The position numbers and the translations under genes are program-made. Source: Methanobrevibacter sp. UBA412 (GTDB lineage Archaea; Methanobacteriota; Methanobacteria; Methanobacteriales; Methanobacteriaceae). From it: a DNA stretch of 38,445 bases. The notes under the pieces were generated by a model. It worked only from the letters and a program-made list of their open reading frames with translations. It ran no database searches and was not told where the DNA came from. The DNA is taken from contig DAGJ01000011.1 in NCBI GenBank assembly GCA_002495685.1, positions 31,854-70,298 on the forward strand, in the 5' to 3' direction. Shown here in pieces: positions 8,632 to 17,781 of this stretch (the first letter of the stretch is position 1; each line of letters begins with the position of its first letter).

Positions 8632-9534
8632 TTAAAAATATTCTTGGTGTTGTTTTTGTTTTAAGTCATTAGATAGTTCTAAAATTTCATTGAATTTTTT
8701 TACAAAAATTGTGTAATTGAGTAAATAATCAATATTTGGGCTTGTATCTCTTAATGTTTTTAACATACTTGTTTTCCAACCTAATCCATCAGTAACCCAT
8801 ATAAAAAGTAGTCCTTGTTTATTTAATTGTTGTTGTAATTCTGAGTATGCGTGAGCTACTTCTATAGGTTTAGAACCTGTTGAATTATAAAAGTTACATT
8901 CTATAACTATTTTTTGCACTCCATTTTTACTTATTACGAAATCTGCTCTTTTACTTCTATCAATTCCATGAACAAATTCCTGTGAGTGAAAAGTATATCC
9001 TGCTTTATTTTTAAGATTTTCATTTAAGAAATCTTCAATATTATTTTCGAATACAATTCCGCTACGATTTTTTCGAGCGTTTGTATCTAAACCTACTTCA
9101 GTTCCAACAAGATATGCATATAAATTTTTTATTTTCCCAAAAAGATCTAATAATCCGGTTTCTTTAGAAAACTCTATTAAATCTTCAATATTATAATTAT
9201 TCCTATCAAAGCTGTATTCTTTATATATTGAATCAAATATTCCTACATTTTTATTTTTTTTGGTTAATCTAATAGCTAGAATAGAAGGTAAAATTGGAAC
9301 TACATCAGGATAGTTTTCTAAAATTTTTCTAAACTCATTTTCAATTTCATTTTCTGGTTTTTCAATTAAACTATTTAAAATATAAATAGGTACACTATTT
9401 TCTTCTATGTTTCCAAATACTTTATCCCAATCTACAAAGAAGTTAAAATCATGATTTGTATGTAATAATGTATTTACAAAGTGTTCGTAATATTTATCTT
9501 CACTATTAAAACCTAAATTTTGATATTTTACCAT
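8632..9534 (-). CDS. DpnII-like type II restriction endonuclease (GATC)
   Basis: About 300 residues, close to the 288 of DpnII. Family signatures are GLDTNARKNRSG in the middle, then RADFVISKNG, the PD-(D/E)xK-like segment KIVIECNFYNSTGSKP, and WVTDGLGWKTS near the end. As in DpnII itself, the usual catalytic Lys position is Asn (ECNFY here, EVNFY there). The enzyme should cut unmethylated GATC. It follows its methylase on the same strand with the reading frames abutting. The frame opens with GTG at 9543, sharing a base with the methylase stop. I give the ATG at 9534, where MVKYQNLGF begins, as the likelier start. Methylase and nuclease together form a complete restriction-modification pair, probably horizontally acquired. 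Confidence 0.85.
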   Translation of the reverse strand: MVKYQNLGFNSEDKYYEHFVNTLLHTNHDFNFFVDWDKVFGNIEENSVPIYILNSLIEKPENEIENEFRKILENYPDVVPILPSILAIRLTKKNKNVGIFDSIYKEYSFDRNNYNIEDLIEFSKETGLLDLFGKIKNLYAYLVGTEVGLDTNARKNRSGIVFENNIEDFLNENLKNKAGYTFHSQEFVHGIDRSKRADFVISKNGVQKIVIECNFYNSTGSKPIEVAHAYSELQQQLNKQGLLFIWVTDGLGWKTSMLKTLRDTSPNIDYLLNYTIFVKKFNEILELSNDLKQKQHQEYF

Positions 9535-9542
9535 TTTTATCA

Positions 9543-10481
9543 CTAATAATTTCTAATAATTAATTCATTAATTTTCCCACGTTTCTTAGCATTACTATTT
9601 ATATTTCGTCTTGCTTGGACACGGTCAATATTAAAATCTGAATATAATGAATCGAAAAAGTTATCGTTAAGATCTACATTTTTAGGATCACTATTGCTTA
9701 ACATGACTTTGGCATGTTTATCATTTATGCGTTTGTAGTATTCTCCAAGTTCTATTTGTTGTTTATCATTAAAATCATTTGAAGTGTAACTTGTAAAATT
9801 TGCACTTTTTGTTAATGGACGATATGGAGGATCAAGGTAAACAAATGAGTTTTCATTAATAAATTTTTCAGAATCTAAATAACTAGTATTTTTTATTGTT
9901 ACATCTTTTAATAACTTATGAACATTTAAAATATTGTTTTCATCACAGATTTTGGGGTTTTTATATTTTCCGAAGGGTACATTGAATTCACCTTTTTTAT
10001 TTAATCTGAATAAACCATTGAATCCTGTTTTATTCATAAAAATAATGTAAGCTGCACGGTAAATATTATAATTTGTGTAATCATTTGGATATGTTATTGT
10101 TAATTGGTTATTAAATTTTTGTCTAATATCTAAGTAGAATTCTTTTCTATCTGTGGTGTTTAATTTTAAGAATTTAGTTTCTAATTCTTTTAAGAAGTTT
10201 ATTAAATCGTTTGGATCATTTTTAATTACATTGTATACTAATATTAGTTCTTTATTAATGTCTGAGATGTATGCATTTTTTATATGAAAATTACTCATTA
10301 AGTAAAAAAACACAGCACCGGCACCTACAAAAGGTTCAAAATAGTATTCAATTGTTTTTGATGTTAAAATAGATTCTGGTAATCTGTTAATTATTTCAGG
10401 AAGTAATTGTTTTTTTCCTCCTGCCCATTTTAGAAAAGGTTTTGCAGAAATTATATTTTCATTATAAAGCTTTTTTTGCAT
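9543..10481 (-). CDS. dam: Dam-type DNA adenine N6-methyltransferase (GATC, DpnM-like)
   Basis: 312 residues, D12 class. The S-adenosylmethionine motif is KPFLKWAGGKKQLLPEI at about residues 14-30, and the catalytic motif IV is DPPY in VYLDPPYRPL at about 215-224. The fold order (SAM motif first, then target recognition, then DPPY) fits the Dam/DpnM alpha group. It should methylate adenine in GATC and protect the host from the endonuclease encoded immediately downstream. No Shine-Dalgarno site is visible before the ATG, so the message may be leaderless or weakly translated. The gene faces away from the helicase gene, with a 188-base divergent gap. Confidence 0.88.
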   Translation of the reverse strand: MQKKLYNENIISAKPFLKWAGGKKQLLPEIINRLPESILTSKTIEYYFEPFVGAGAVFFYLMSNFHIKNAYISDINKELILVYNVIKNDPNDLINFLKELETKFLKLNTTDRKEFYLDIRQKFNNQLTITYPNDYTNYNIYRAAYIIFMNKTGFNGLFRLNKKGEFNVPFGKYKNPKICDENNILNVHKLLKDVTIKNTSYLDSEKFINENSFVYLDPPYRPLTKSANFTSYTSNDFNDKQQIELGEYYKRINDKHAKVMLSNSDPKNVDLNDNFFDSLYSDFNIDRVQARRNINSNAKKRGKINELIIRNY

Positions 10482-10669
10482 AAGCTTAATATGTTTTTTA
10501 TATTATTAATAATTTAAATAATTAAAGATTCATGTTTTGATTATTTCAGGGTATATGTATCTGTTTATTTTCTATATTCTTTCACTTTTTTTTAGGGTTA
10601 AATTATTTTTACTTGTAAGTTTAATATTTAATTATAAATATTTTATCTTATTATGGGGGATTTATTTTT

Positions 10670-13600
10670 ATGATTAATAGTTTGAATTCTAATCAGTTGG
10701 ATGCTGTTCGTTATTGTGGTGTTGAGCCTTTGGTTATTGATGCTGGTCCTGGTGCTGGTAAGACTTTTGTTCTTGTTGAGCGGGTTAAGTTTTTGTTAGG
10801 TGAGTGTGGTGTGGATCCTGAGTCTTTGTTGGTGATTACTTTTACTCGTAAGGCTGCTGAGGAGTTGAAGCTTCGTTTGCGTGGTGAGGATTTTATTAGT
10901 GATGATATGATTAATCGTATGCAGATTAGTACTATTCATAGTTTTTGTTATAAGTTGTTAAGTGAGTATGGTAGTGAGGCTTTGAGTGTGCTTGCTGATG
11001 GTGTGGATTCTCGTGATGATGGTGGTTCTGAATTGTTGAATATGTTTGTTCGTAAGCATATGGGTGATTTGGGTTTTCGTTTTGAGTATTATGTTCCGAA
11101 TTTTATGATTGATAATGTTATTGATAAGTTTGATGAGTATACTACTTTTGGTGTTGATACTGGGGGTTTGGTTGATTTTATCCAGTCTGAGAGTCCTGTT
11201 AGTAGGGAGTATTTGGATTTGATTAGGGAGGTTCAGGGTGATGGTAATGGTTATTTTGAGTTTCCAAAGGAGGTTGTTGATGATGATCCTGTTTTGAAGG
11301 ATAGTTGGTATAATGCTCGTTATTTAGCGGTTGCTCGTGCTTATCCTAAGTATTGTAGTTTGTTGGAGAGTGAGGGTTATTTGGATTATGGTCTTTTGCA
11401 GGTTAAGGCTTTAGAGTTACTTATGGATGAGAGTGTTAGGAAGGGTTTGGTTTATCGTAATATTCTTGTTGATGAGTTTCAGGATACTGATCCGGTTCAG
11501 ATGAAGATTTTTAAGTTGTTGCGTGAGGGTTGTGATTCTTTTACTGTTGTTGGTGATGAGGATCAGAGTATTTATGCTTTTAGAGGTGCTGATCCTGAAT
11601 TTTTTAATGGTTTGGTTGATGGTGATGATTGTAGTGTTGTGACTTTGCAGACTAATTATCGTAGTACTCCAAGTATTGTTAGTGTTAATGAGTCTTTTAT
11701 TGGGACTTGTCGTAGTAGTGGTACTTGTAAGGATTTAGGTGCTAGTCGTGGTGATGGTGGTATGATTTTCACTTTAACTAATTCTAGTAGGGATGATGAG
11801 GCAGTTAATATTGCAAGTACTGTTAATGATTTAATAAGTAATGGTAAAGTTAAGTGTTTAAGTGATATTGGAATCCTTTTTAGAAGCACTAAAGGTAAAA
11901 TTGGTCCGCTTTTAGATGAATTAGATAAGTTAAACATTAATTATATTATAAATGGTAATCAGGATTTAATGGAGAAAGATGAAATCAGAAGCATAATAAC
12001 TTTGCTTTGGTATTTCACGGGGTATCATGCATTAAAGTATACTGGTAAATGGGAGAAGGATTGGTTAAATCTTAAAGCTTTCACAAGTTCTGATTTTACC
12101 GATTACTTTAATTTAAGCACTGAAACACAAGATATTTTAATTAAATTACAAAGTGATTATGAAAATAGTGTAATTGAATGTGAACATGAAGTCTATTTAG
12201 AATTAACTGGTAAGAAGTCACGTATTAAAAAGTTTAGTGGAGTTTTCAATCGTCACAATAATGTTTTAGATGAAATTGATAAAAAGATTAAACCTATTGT
12301 TTTAAGTGAAATGAGTCAAGAAGACTTAAAAGAATTAGGAATCACAAATCCTAATGATTTAGAGTTCTTTAAAACATTAAACAGTATAAAAGAAGAATTT
12401 GAAAAACCAGTAGAAGATGTGGATATTAATGATAAATTAACCTTACTTGATTTGTATTATAAACTTTTAAACATCAACAATTATTTAAGCTCATTATCTA
12501 AGGAAGCAAAGCCTGGTGATGAGGATAAACTATTGAATCTAGCTAGTCTTTCTAACACTATTCATAATTATGAGAGAATGATTAATAAATATGATGTTAA
12601 AGGCTTGTTCAGTTTCTTAAATGGTAACTTGGATAAATACACTAGTCCATCCAATAATAAGAGTAAACTGGATGCTGTTCAAATTTTAACTGTTCATAAG
12701 TCTAAAGGTTTAGAATTTCCAGTTGTAATTGTTGGATCAGTTGAAGAGGATAAATTCCCAGGTAAATATGATAGTGAAAGGGAAACTAAAAAATGGAGTA
12801 ATGGTAAGGCTAATTTCCACACTCCAAGTAAGTATTTAAAGTATAAAAACCCGGACCCTGATTTAGAAGCTAAATTATATGAAGATGAGGAAAAAAGGAT
12901 TCTTTATGTGGCAATGACACGTGCTAAAGATTTATTAATCCTTTCTGTTATCACTAAAAAAGAGGATTCCAGTATTCCTGAAATTATATATAAATTGAAA
13001 AAGGAAAACTCTTGTATACATGAATTAAATAGTGATGAGTTATTAGAAATCAGTATTCCAACTAGTAAAATTAGAAAAGAAAAGGAAAAGGAAATTGTCC
13101 CATTATTTTATACTAGTTTTAGTGATTATACTGATTGTCCTTTCAAGTACAAGTTACATTATAATTATAAATTCCAATTAAGTGATACAAGTAAAATCAC
13201 TTATGGTATTGCAGTTCATGAAATATTAAATAGTATTCATTCTAAATTAAAGGAAAATGAAAAAATAAATATTAACAAGTTAATTAAGTCTATGATTGAT
13301 AATAATCCAAATATTAATATTCAAGATGAAGAATTAAAGGAAACAGTAAAGAATATTAAGGATTATTACAATAATTTTGCTTCTGATTTAAATGTTAAAG
13401 GTAGTGAAATCCCATTTAATATAAGTAAAAGTAATTATCAGTTAACAGGTCAAATTGATTTAATTAATCAAAAAGATGATGGTAGTCTTGAGATTATTGA
13501 TTTTAAAAACACTGACTCTTTAAATGTTACTTATCATCCGGAATATTTTGAAAAACAAATATTTATTTATATTTTAGCTTTAATGGAGAATCCTGAATTT

Positions 13601-13798
13601 AAGGATTTAAAAATTAGTAGTGGTGGAATCTTCACTATTAAGGATTTAAAAAAGAATCTTATACCTTTTAGTATAGAGGATTTAGTGAATATTGATAAAT
13701 CATTATCCTTGGTTGCAAGTAATATTAGTAAGGAATCTTTCCCACGAGATAATCATTATTGTAGTAGATGTGAGTATAAGGATAAGGTTTGTGAATAA
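10670..13798 (+). CDS. UvrD/RecB-family DNA helicase fused to a PD-(D/E)xK Fe-S nuclease domain
   Basis: 1042 residues. Superfamily 1A helicase motifs appear in order: Walker A AGPGAGKT (25-32), motif II DEFQDTDP (about 268), motif III GDEDQSIYAFRGAD (about 297), TNYRS (about 326), motif V TVHKSKGLEFP (about 673), and motif VI VAMTRAKD (about 746). The C-terminal 230 residues look like the AddB/RecB/Cas4 nuclease: SFSDYTDCPFKYK, then HEIL, GQIDLI and EIIDFKN as catalytic core, and a terminal CSRCEYKDKVC. With the early Cys this could hold a 4Fe-4S cluster. It probably unwinds and resects DNA ends in repair or phage defence. A GGGGGA site lies nine bases before the ATG. Codon use is odd: the first 365 or so codons are T/G-rich (Leu mostly TTG, Arg CGT), and the rest use TTA and A-ending codons. 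Confidence 0.88.
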   Translation: MINSLNSNQLDAVRYCGVEPLVIDAGPGAGKTFVLVERVKFLLGECGVDPESLLVITFTRKAAEELKLRLRGEDFISDDMINRMQISTIHSFCYKLLSEYGSEALSVLADGVDSRDDGGSELLNMFVRKHMGDLGFRFEYYVPNFMIDNVIDKFDEYTTFGVDTGGLVDFIQSESPVSREYLDLIREVQGDGNGYFEFPKEVVDDDPVLKDSWYNARYLAVARAYPKYCSLLESEGYLDYGLLQVKALELLMDESVRKGLVYRNILVDEFQDTDPVQMKIFKLLREGCDSFTVVGDEDQSIYAFRGADPEFFNGLVDGDDCSVVTLQTNYRSTPSIVSVNESFIGTCRSSGTCKDLGASRGDGGMIFTLTNSSRDDEAVNIASTVNDLISNGKVKCLSDIGILFRSTKGKIGPLLDELDKLNINYIINGNQDLMEKDEIRSIITLLWYFTGYHALKYTGKWEKDWLNLKAFTSSDFTDYFNLSTETQDILIKLQSDYENSVIECEHEVYLELTGKKSRIKKFSGVFNRHNNVLDEIDKKIKPIVLSEMSQEDLKELGITNPNDLEFFKTLNSIKEEFEKPVEDVDINDKLTLLDLYYKLLNINNYLSSLSKEAKPGDEDKLLNLASLSNTIHNYERMINKYDVKGLFSFLNGNLDKYTSPSNNKSKLDAVQILTVHKSKGLEFPVVIVGSVEEDKFPGKYDSERETKKWSNGKANFHTPSKYLKYKNPDPDLEAKLYEDEEKRILYVAMTRAKDLLILSVITKKEDSSIPEIIYKLKKENSCIHELNSDELLEISIPTSKIRKEKEKEIVPLFYTSFSDYTDCPFKYKLHYNYKFQLSDTSKITYGIAVHEILNSIHSKLKENEKININKLIKSMIDNNPNINIQDEELKETVKNIKDYYNNFASDLNVKGSEIPFNISKSNYQLTGQIDLINQKDDGSLEIIDFKNTDSLNVTYHPEYFEKQIFIYILALMENPEFKDLKISSGGIFTIKDLKKNLIPFSIEDLVNIDKSLSLVASNISKESFPRDNHYCSRCEYKDKVCE

Positions 13799-13994
13799 TT
13801 TAATTTAAAACATTTTTTTATTTTTTTTTAAACACTTACACTTTTTAAGGGTGTTAAGGTTTAGTTAATTTTTTTTTGTTTAAATATATACTAGATTATC
13901 TTCCAATTAAACCTTTTTTTTAAGAAAAAGTATATATGTAAAATCTTACAAAAATATTATTATTAAGTAATTTAGTTTTAAATGTGGATTTTAA

Positions 13995-14603
13995 ATGAAT
14001 AATAAAGAAAAGAGTAGAAAATATTTTAATAAAACATCTAAATATTACTATTCCCAAGGGGATGGAGTATTTGCCCAGCCAACATATGAAGAAGTTATAC
14101 CAAGAGTAATTAATGAGAATCCTAAAGTCATGCTTGATTTAGGTTGTGGAACCGGGGATATGATTAAAAAAATTTTAAATCATGATCCTGATATTCAAGT
14201 TTATGGTTTGGATATTTCTCCTAAAATGGTTAAAAAAGCATCAACTAAGTTTCCTGAAGGATGTGTTAAAGTTGGAGATTCTGAACATATTCCTTGGGAT
14301 GATGAAAGTTTCGATTTAGTTGTTTGTAATTCTGCTTTCCATCATTTTCCTAATCCTAGTAATGTTTTAAATGAAATTAATCGTGTTCTTAAAAAGGAGG
14401 GTAAATTAATCATGGGCGAACCTACTGCTCCAGGTTTAATTCGTCGAGTGATAAATATTATTTGTAGATTCGGACCTCATGGGGATTATAGGATTTATAA
14501 TAAGCGTGAAATTAAATTTTTACTTAAAAGAACTAATTTTGAATTAGAAAATTTTAAGTTAATTGATGAAAAGCATTATGCTTTTACTGCTATTAAATTA
14601 TAA
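13995..14603 (+). CDS. Class I SAM-dependent methyltransferase (UbiE/type 11 family)
   Basis: 202 residues. Motif I MLDLGCGTGDMI (about 46-57) binds S-adenosylmethionine. The acidic end of strand 2 is YGLDIS, motif II/III is FDLVVCNSAFHHFPN with the usual HHF, and EINRVLKKEGKLIMGEP follows, as in methyltransferase domain 11. The substrate cannot be told. The gene stands alone between the helicase and a decayed adhesin gene. No strong Shine-Dalgarno site precedes the ATG, only a weak GTGGAT. Confidence 0.8.
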   Translation: MNNKEKSRKYFNKTSKYYYSQGDGVFAQPTYEEVIPRVINENPKVMLDLGCGTGDMIKKILNHDPDIQVYGLDISPKMVKKASTKFPEGCVKVGDSEHIPWDDESFDLVVCNSAFHHFPNPSNVLNEINRVLKKEGKLIMGEPTAPGLIRRVINIICRFGPHGDYRIYNKREIKFLLKRTNFELENFKLIDEKHYAFTAIKL

Positions 14604-14900
14604 AAATTTGTATTAAATCTTAAAAACATTTTTCTAACAAATATTTAGTACAAATATATATTCATTTTTTCTTATTATCCCTTTTTTTTTATAAAGTTTA
14701 AATTTTTTATTTTATTTCCTTATATTTTTTTTATCATAAAAGCAGAATTCATGGAAGCCTTGATACTTTTTTTTAGTTAAATTCATTTTTTTTAGTTAAA
14801 TATGAATAATATTATAGAAATATTTTTTTATGTAATAAATTTATAATAATTATCATGGTTTAAATTAAAAAATTTAAAAAAAAGTTTGGAGGTGTTTTGA

Positions 14901-15503
14901 ATTAATAGAATAAATATTCTGTTAGTATTTCTAGTTATATTAACTTTTACTATGTCTTCAGTTTGTGCAGAAGATATTAATAATGAAACTTATTTAAGTG
15001 CTAATGATAATGAAGTTAATATTAATAATATTCAAGTTCCTACTTCAGATTTATCAAATTTCTCAAGTAATAATAAATCTAATATTAGTTATGCTCAGGG
15101 AAATTAAGGTAAGTATAGTGTAAGTGGAAGTTTTGATGGTTTAAATATAAATAATACTATTTACATAGCAAGTGGATTAGTAAATAGTTCTATACTTGTA
15201 AATCGGATTGATACAAATTTAACAGCTAATAAGTTCCAAGCTAAATATGGGGCAGGTCAAAATTTCACAGGAAAATTATTAAACAGTAAAGGTGAAGCAA
15301 TTAGTGGTCAACTCATTAGCCTTAACCTTACACGTTTAAGTGATGGTGCAAGTAAAGTTTACATGGTAAGTACTAATGATGAAGGGGATTATGAATTAGC
15401 TATAAACTTATATGAAGGGGAATATACTGCACAATGCTCATATAGTAGTACTGTTATTTATGAATCTTCTAATACAAGTACAAGTATAAACGTTACAGTT
15501 TAA
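14901..15503 (+). pseudogene. Decayed adhesin-like surface protein: signal peptide joined to last repeat, in-frame stop
   Basis: One reading frame runs from ATT at 14901 to TAA at 15503 (201 codons), broken only by TAA at 15105-15107. The 5' part encodes a good signal peptide (NRINILLVFLVILTFTMSSV, then CA) and a short Asn/Ser segment. After the stop the frame continues as GKYSVSGSFDG and then a full copy of the C-terminal repeat domain of the adhesin-like gene at 36935 (shared AKYGAGQNFTGKL-type start and LTRLSDxxSK core). It looks like a large gene collapsed by recombination between repeats and then inactivated. GGAGGTG at 14888-14894 precedes the ATT by six bases and there is no ATG or usable TTG in frame, so the start is either non-AUG or mutated. 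Confidence 0.7.
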
Positions 15504-15531
15504 AATTAAAATTTTAACATTCATCCTTTTT

Positions 15532-16797
15532 TTAATATTTTTTTATTGTATGTTTTGCAAATAGGTAATTGATTATTCCCATTATTACTCTTCCAAGGCA
15601 GGTTCCTATCCATATTCCTATTAATCCTAATCCGAATGTGAATGCGAATATGTAGGATAAGCTTAAACATGCGATTATTTCACGTAGGATTGTGAATATT
15701 AAACTTATTATTCCTTTTCCTAATCCTTGGTATATGCTACTACTTATTACTCCTATTCCTGTAAATGGGAATGCTAATCCAATTATTATTAAGAATTGGC
15801 TAATGATTGGTATTAAGTGATGGGTTTGTGGAGTATATGCGAAGATATAGGATAATTGTTTACTGAAGAGTAAGAATATTATTGTTATTGTTAATCCGAA
15901 TATTGCTCCGAGTTTTGATCCGTATTTATGTGATCTTTTTAGATATTCATTATTTTTTGCTCCATATGCACTTCCACTTACTGCTACGACTGCTGAACCT
16001 ATGGCTGTTAATGGCATTATTAGGAACATGTATAATCTTTGACCAGAGGAAAAAGCTGCTATTCCTGTTTCACCTGCTATTATGCTTATGAAGTATAGGT
16101 ATGCTGCATATGAGATTGCTATTATTATCATTTCTAGTGAGCTTGGTATTGCTACTTTTAGGATTTCACTTGTTATTTTCTTGTTGTAATGGAATCCTTT
16201 GAATTTTATTTGTACATAAGTTTTTTCATCTTTTAGTATCCAGTAGAATATGAGTATTGCTGATATTGCACAACTTATTATACTTGCCCATGCTGCACCT
16301 GCGGTTCCGAGTTTTAGGGTGTATATGAATATGGGGTCTATTATTGTGTTTATTGTTACAGATAAGATTACTGCGTAGAGGGCTCTTTTCATATCCCCTT
16401 CTCCACGTAGTATTCCGGTTCCTCCGTTTGCGAATATGAATGTGAATAGTCCTGCAAATAGTATTGTACTGTAATTTAATCCTTCTGTTAATGCTTGTCC
16501 TGTTGCTCCATACATTATTAGTGCTGGTTTTTGTATTAGTAGTAGGAGTATTGTTAGAAGTATTGATGTTATTGTGAATATTATTATGGAGTGTGTTGCT
16601 GATTTACTTGCGTTTTCACGGTTTTTTGCTCCAACGTATCTGCTTATTAGGCTGGTTGCTCCTACTCCTAATCCTACGCTTACTCCGTTTAGTATCATGA
16701 ATATTGGTGTTACGAATCCTACTCCTGCTATTGCGGTTTGTCCTAGTCCTGTTATCCATATTCCATCTATTAACATGTAGAGGCTTGTTAGTATCAT
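15532..16797 (-). CDS. MATE family multidrug/toxin efflux protein, 5' end apparently frameshifted
   Basis: 421 residues as read from the ATG at 16797, with about 11 hydrophobic segments. MATE-like segments include IDGIWITGLGQTAIAGVGF and NGGTGILRGEGDMKRA. MATE pumps export cationic drugs or metabolites using Na+ or H+. The missing N-terminus is found upstream: in the same frame the codons KTPRGEPEKAINHLAWPIVL join directly to this start, but the natural ATG (16875-16877, MSEENIK) is in another frame and hits a stop after 16 codons. Restoring one A in the AAAA run at 16857-16860 would fuse them to a normal MATE start. So the gene is frameshifted, uses an internal start, or carries a sequencing error. 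Confidence 0.8.
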   Translation of the reverse strand: MILTSLYMLIDGIWITGLGQTAIAGVGFVTPIFMILNGVSVGLGVGATSLISRYVGAKNRENASKSATHSIIIFTITSILLTILLLLIQKPALIMYGATGQALTEGLNYSTILFAGLFTFIFANGGTGILRGEGDMKRALYAVILSVTINTIIDPIFIYTLKLGTAGAAWASIISCAISAILIFYWILKDEKTYVQIKFKGFHYNKKITSEILKVAIPSSLEMIIIAISYAAYLYFISIIAGETGIAAFSSGQRLYMFLIMPLTAIGSAVVAVSGSAYGAKNNEYLKRSHKYGSKLGAIFGLTITIIFLLFSKQLSYIFAYTPQTHHLIPIISQFLIIIGLAFPFTGIGVISSSIYQGLGKGIISLIFTILREIIACLSLSYIFAFTFGLGLIGIWIGTCLGRVIMGIINYLFAKHTIKKY

Positions 16798-16908
16798 GGA
16801 TAAGACTATTGGCCATGCTAAGTGGTTTATTGCTTTTTCTGGTTCTCCTCTAGGAGTTTTATGTTTTCTTCTGACATTTTTATTTTTCCTGTTTATAAAA
16901 TAATAATT

Positions 16909-16944
16909 TAGTACAAGTTAAGTATAGTACCATATTAGTACTAA
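16909..16944 (-). promoter_or_regulatory. MATE gene promoter with three GTACTA sites (candidate MarR operators)
   Basis: On the minus strand GTACTA occurs three times within 36 bases (16936-16941, 16925-16930, 16909-16914). The most distal lies in the perfect palindrome TTAGTACTAA (16935-16944). A TATA-like CTATACTTAA lies among them. The 8-base core TAGTACTA occurs again upstream of the MarR gene at 19063-19070. This suggests that the MarR-family regulator also controls the exporter. Confidence 0.45.
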
Positions 16945-16981
16945 ATATTATTTATACTTATACCTTAAAAAAAAAGAAAAA

Positions 16982-17740
16982 TCATCTAGAAAGTAAAAGA
17001 GAAATCTTATCAAACTTTTCCTTAACCACTTCATAACCTTTTAAATAAAAAGGACAAGCTTTAATACACTCAGTACAAGCTTCACTACAACCAACACAAG
17101 AAGAAGAATCTAAATCAACAACATCCATATTCTTAATTAAAGCATTATGAGGACAAGCCTTAACACACTTACCACAATAATTACAATACTCTCTAATCCA
17201 AGAAAAATCATCTGCTTTATTAATAGGTAAATTAGAAATATTTACTAAAATAGCACTAATCTTCTCCTTAGGACCAAAACTAGGACTAATTAATAAACCA
17301 CTTTTACCAACATAACCTAAACCAGCCCTTTCACCTAATTTAGAAAAATTAATTATATCACCATTAGGAGGAGCAACAAAAGTTTCAAAACCATTTAATC
17401 TTAAAAAATCAGAAACCTCATAAGTCAAATTACCAAAATCTTCATATAATTCATCATTAAAACTTTTAGCTAAGCTACCTGGAATTGTACTTAAAATTTT
17501 ATCATACATTTCCATAGTTAAAACAATAGCCCCATTAAAACCAAAATCATTATCATCTAACCATAAATCATCCAAATCATTAACATAAGCAATATCAAGC
17601 AAACCTAATTTACTAATTAAAGAATTTAATTCATTAATTAAATTATCATCTATTTTAAAATTAGGATTACTTGGATTTTTAACTTTAGATTTATCTGGGT
17701 ATTTATTAATAAGTCCACAACAAGAATTTTCACTTACCAT
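16982..17740 (-). CDS. QueG-like 4Fe-4S protein (epoxyqueuosine reductase family)
   Basis: 252 residues. The C-terminal part carries two cluster-binding motifs, CNYCGKCVKACPHNA and CVGCSEACTECIKACPF, in the arrangement of the double-cluster domain of QueG and cobalamin-type reductases. Just before them is GLGYVGKSGLLISPSFGPKE, matching the G-x-x-GK-x-x-LL segment of QueG-like proteins. It is shorter than true QueG (usually over 300 residues) and lacks the HEAT-repeat tail, so tRNA modification is not assured and a redox role is the safer statement. It follows the DGC protein by 41 bases and the ArsR regulator in one operon, suggesting regulation by metal or redox state. The ATG start is at 17740. 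Confidence 0.7.
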   Translation of the reverse strand: MVSENSCCGLINKYPDKSKVKNPSNPNFKIDDNLINELNSLISKLGLLDIAYVNDLDDLWLDDNDFGFNGAIVLTMEMYDKILSTIPGSLAKSFNDELYEDFGNLTYEVSDFLRLNGFETFVAPPNGDIINFSKLGERAGLGYVGKSGLLISPSFGPKEKISAILVNISNLPINKADDFSWIREYCNYCGKCVKACPHNALIKNMDVVDLDSSSCVGCSEACTECIKACPFYLKGYEVVKEKFDKISLLLSR

Positions 17741-17781
17741 TTAAAATCAGCTCACACATAGGAATTTATTATCTTAGTATT

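Noticed and set aside
15105..15107. In-frame stop in the adhesin-like gene read as possible recoding (selenocysteine or pyrrolysine)
   Set aside because: The codon is TAA, not TGA or TAG, and there is no SECIS-like structure or functional reason. Pseudogene is simpler.
16616..16816. Minus-strand open frame of 66 codons overlapping the MATE 5' end
   Set aside because: It is in neither the MATE frame nor the MSEENIK frame and has no ribosome site; it is a shadow.
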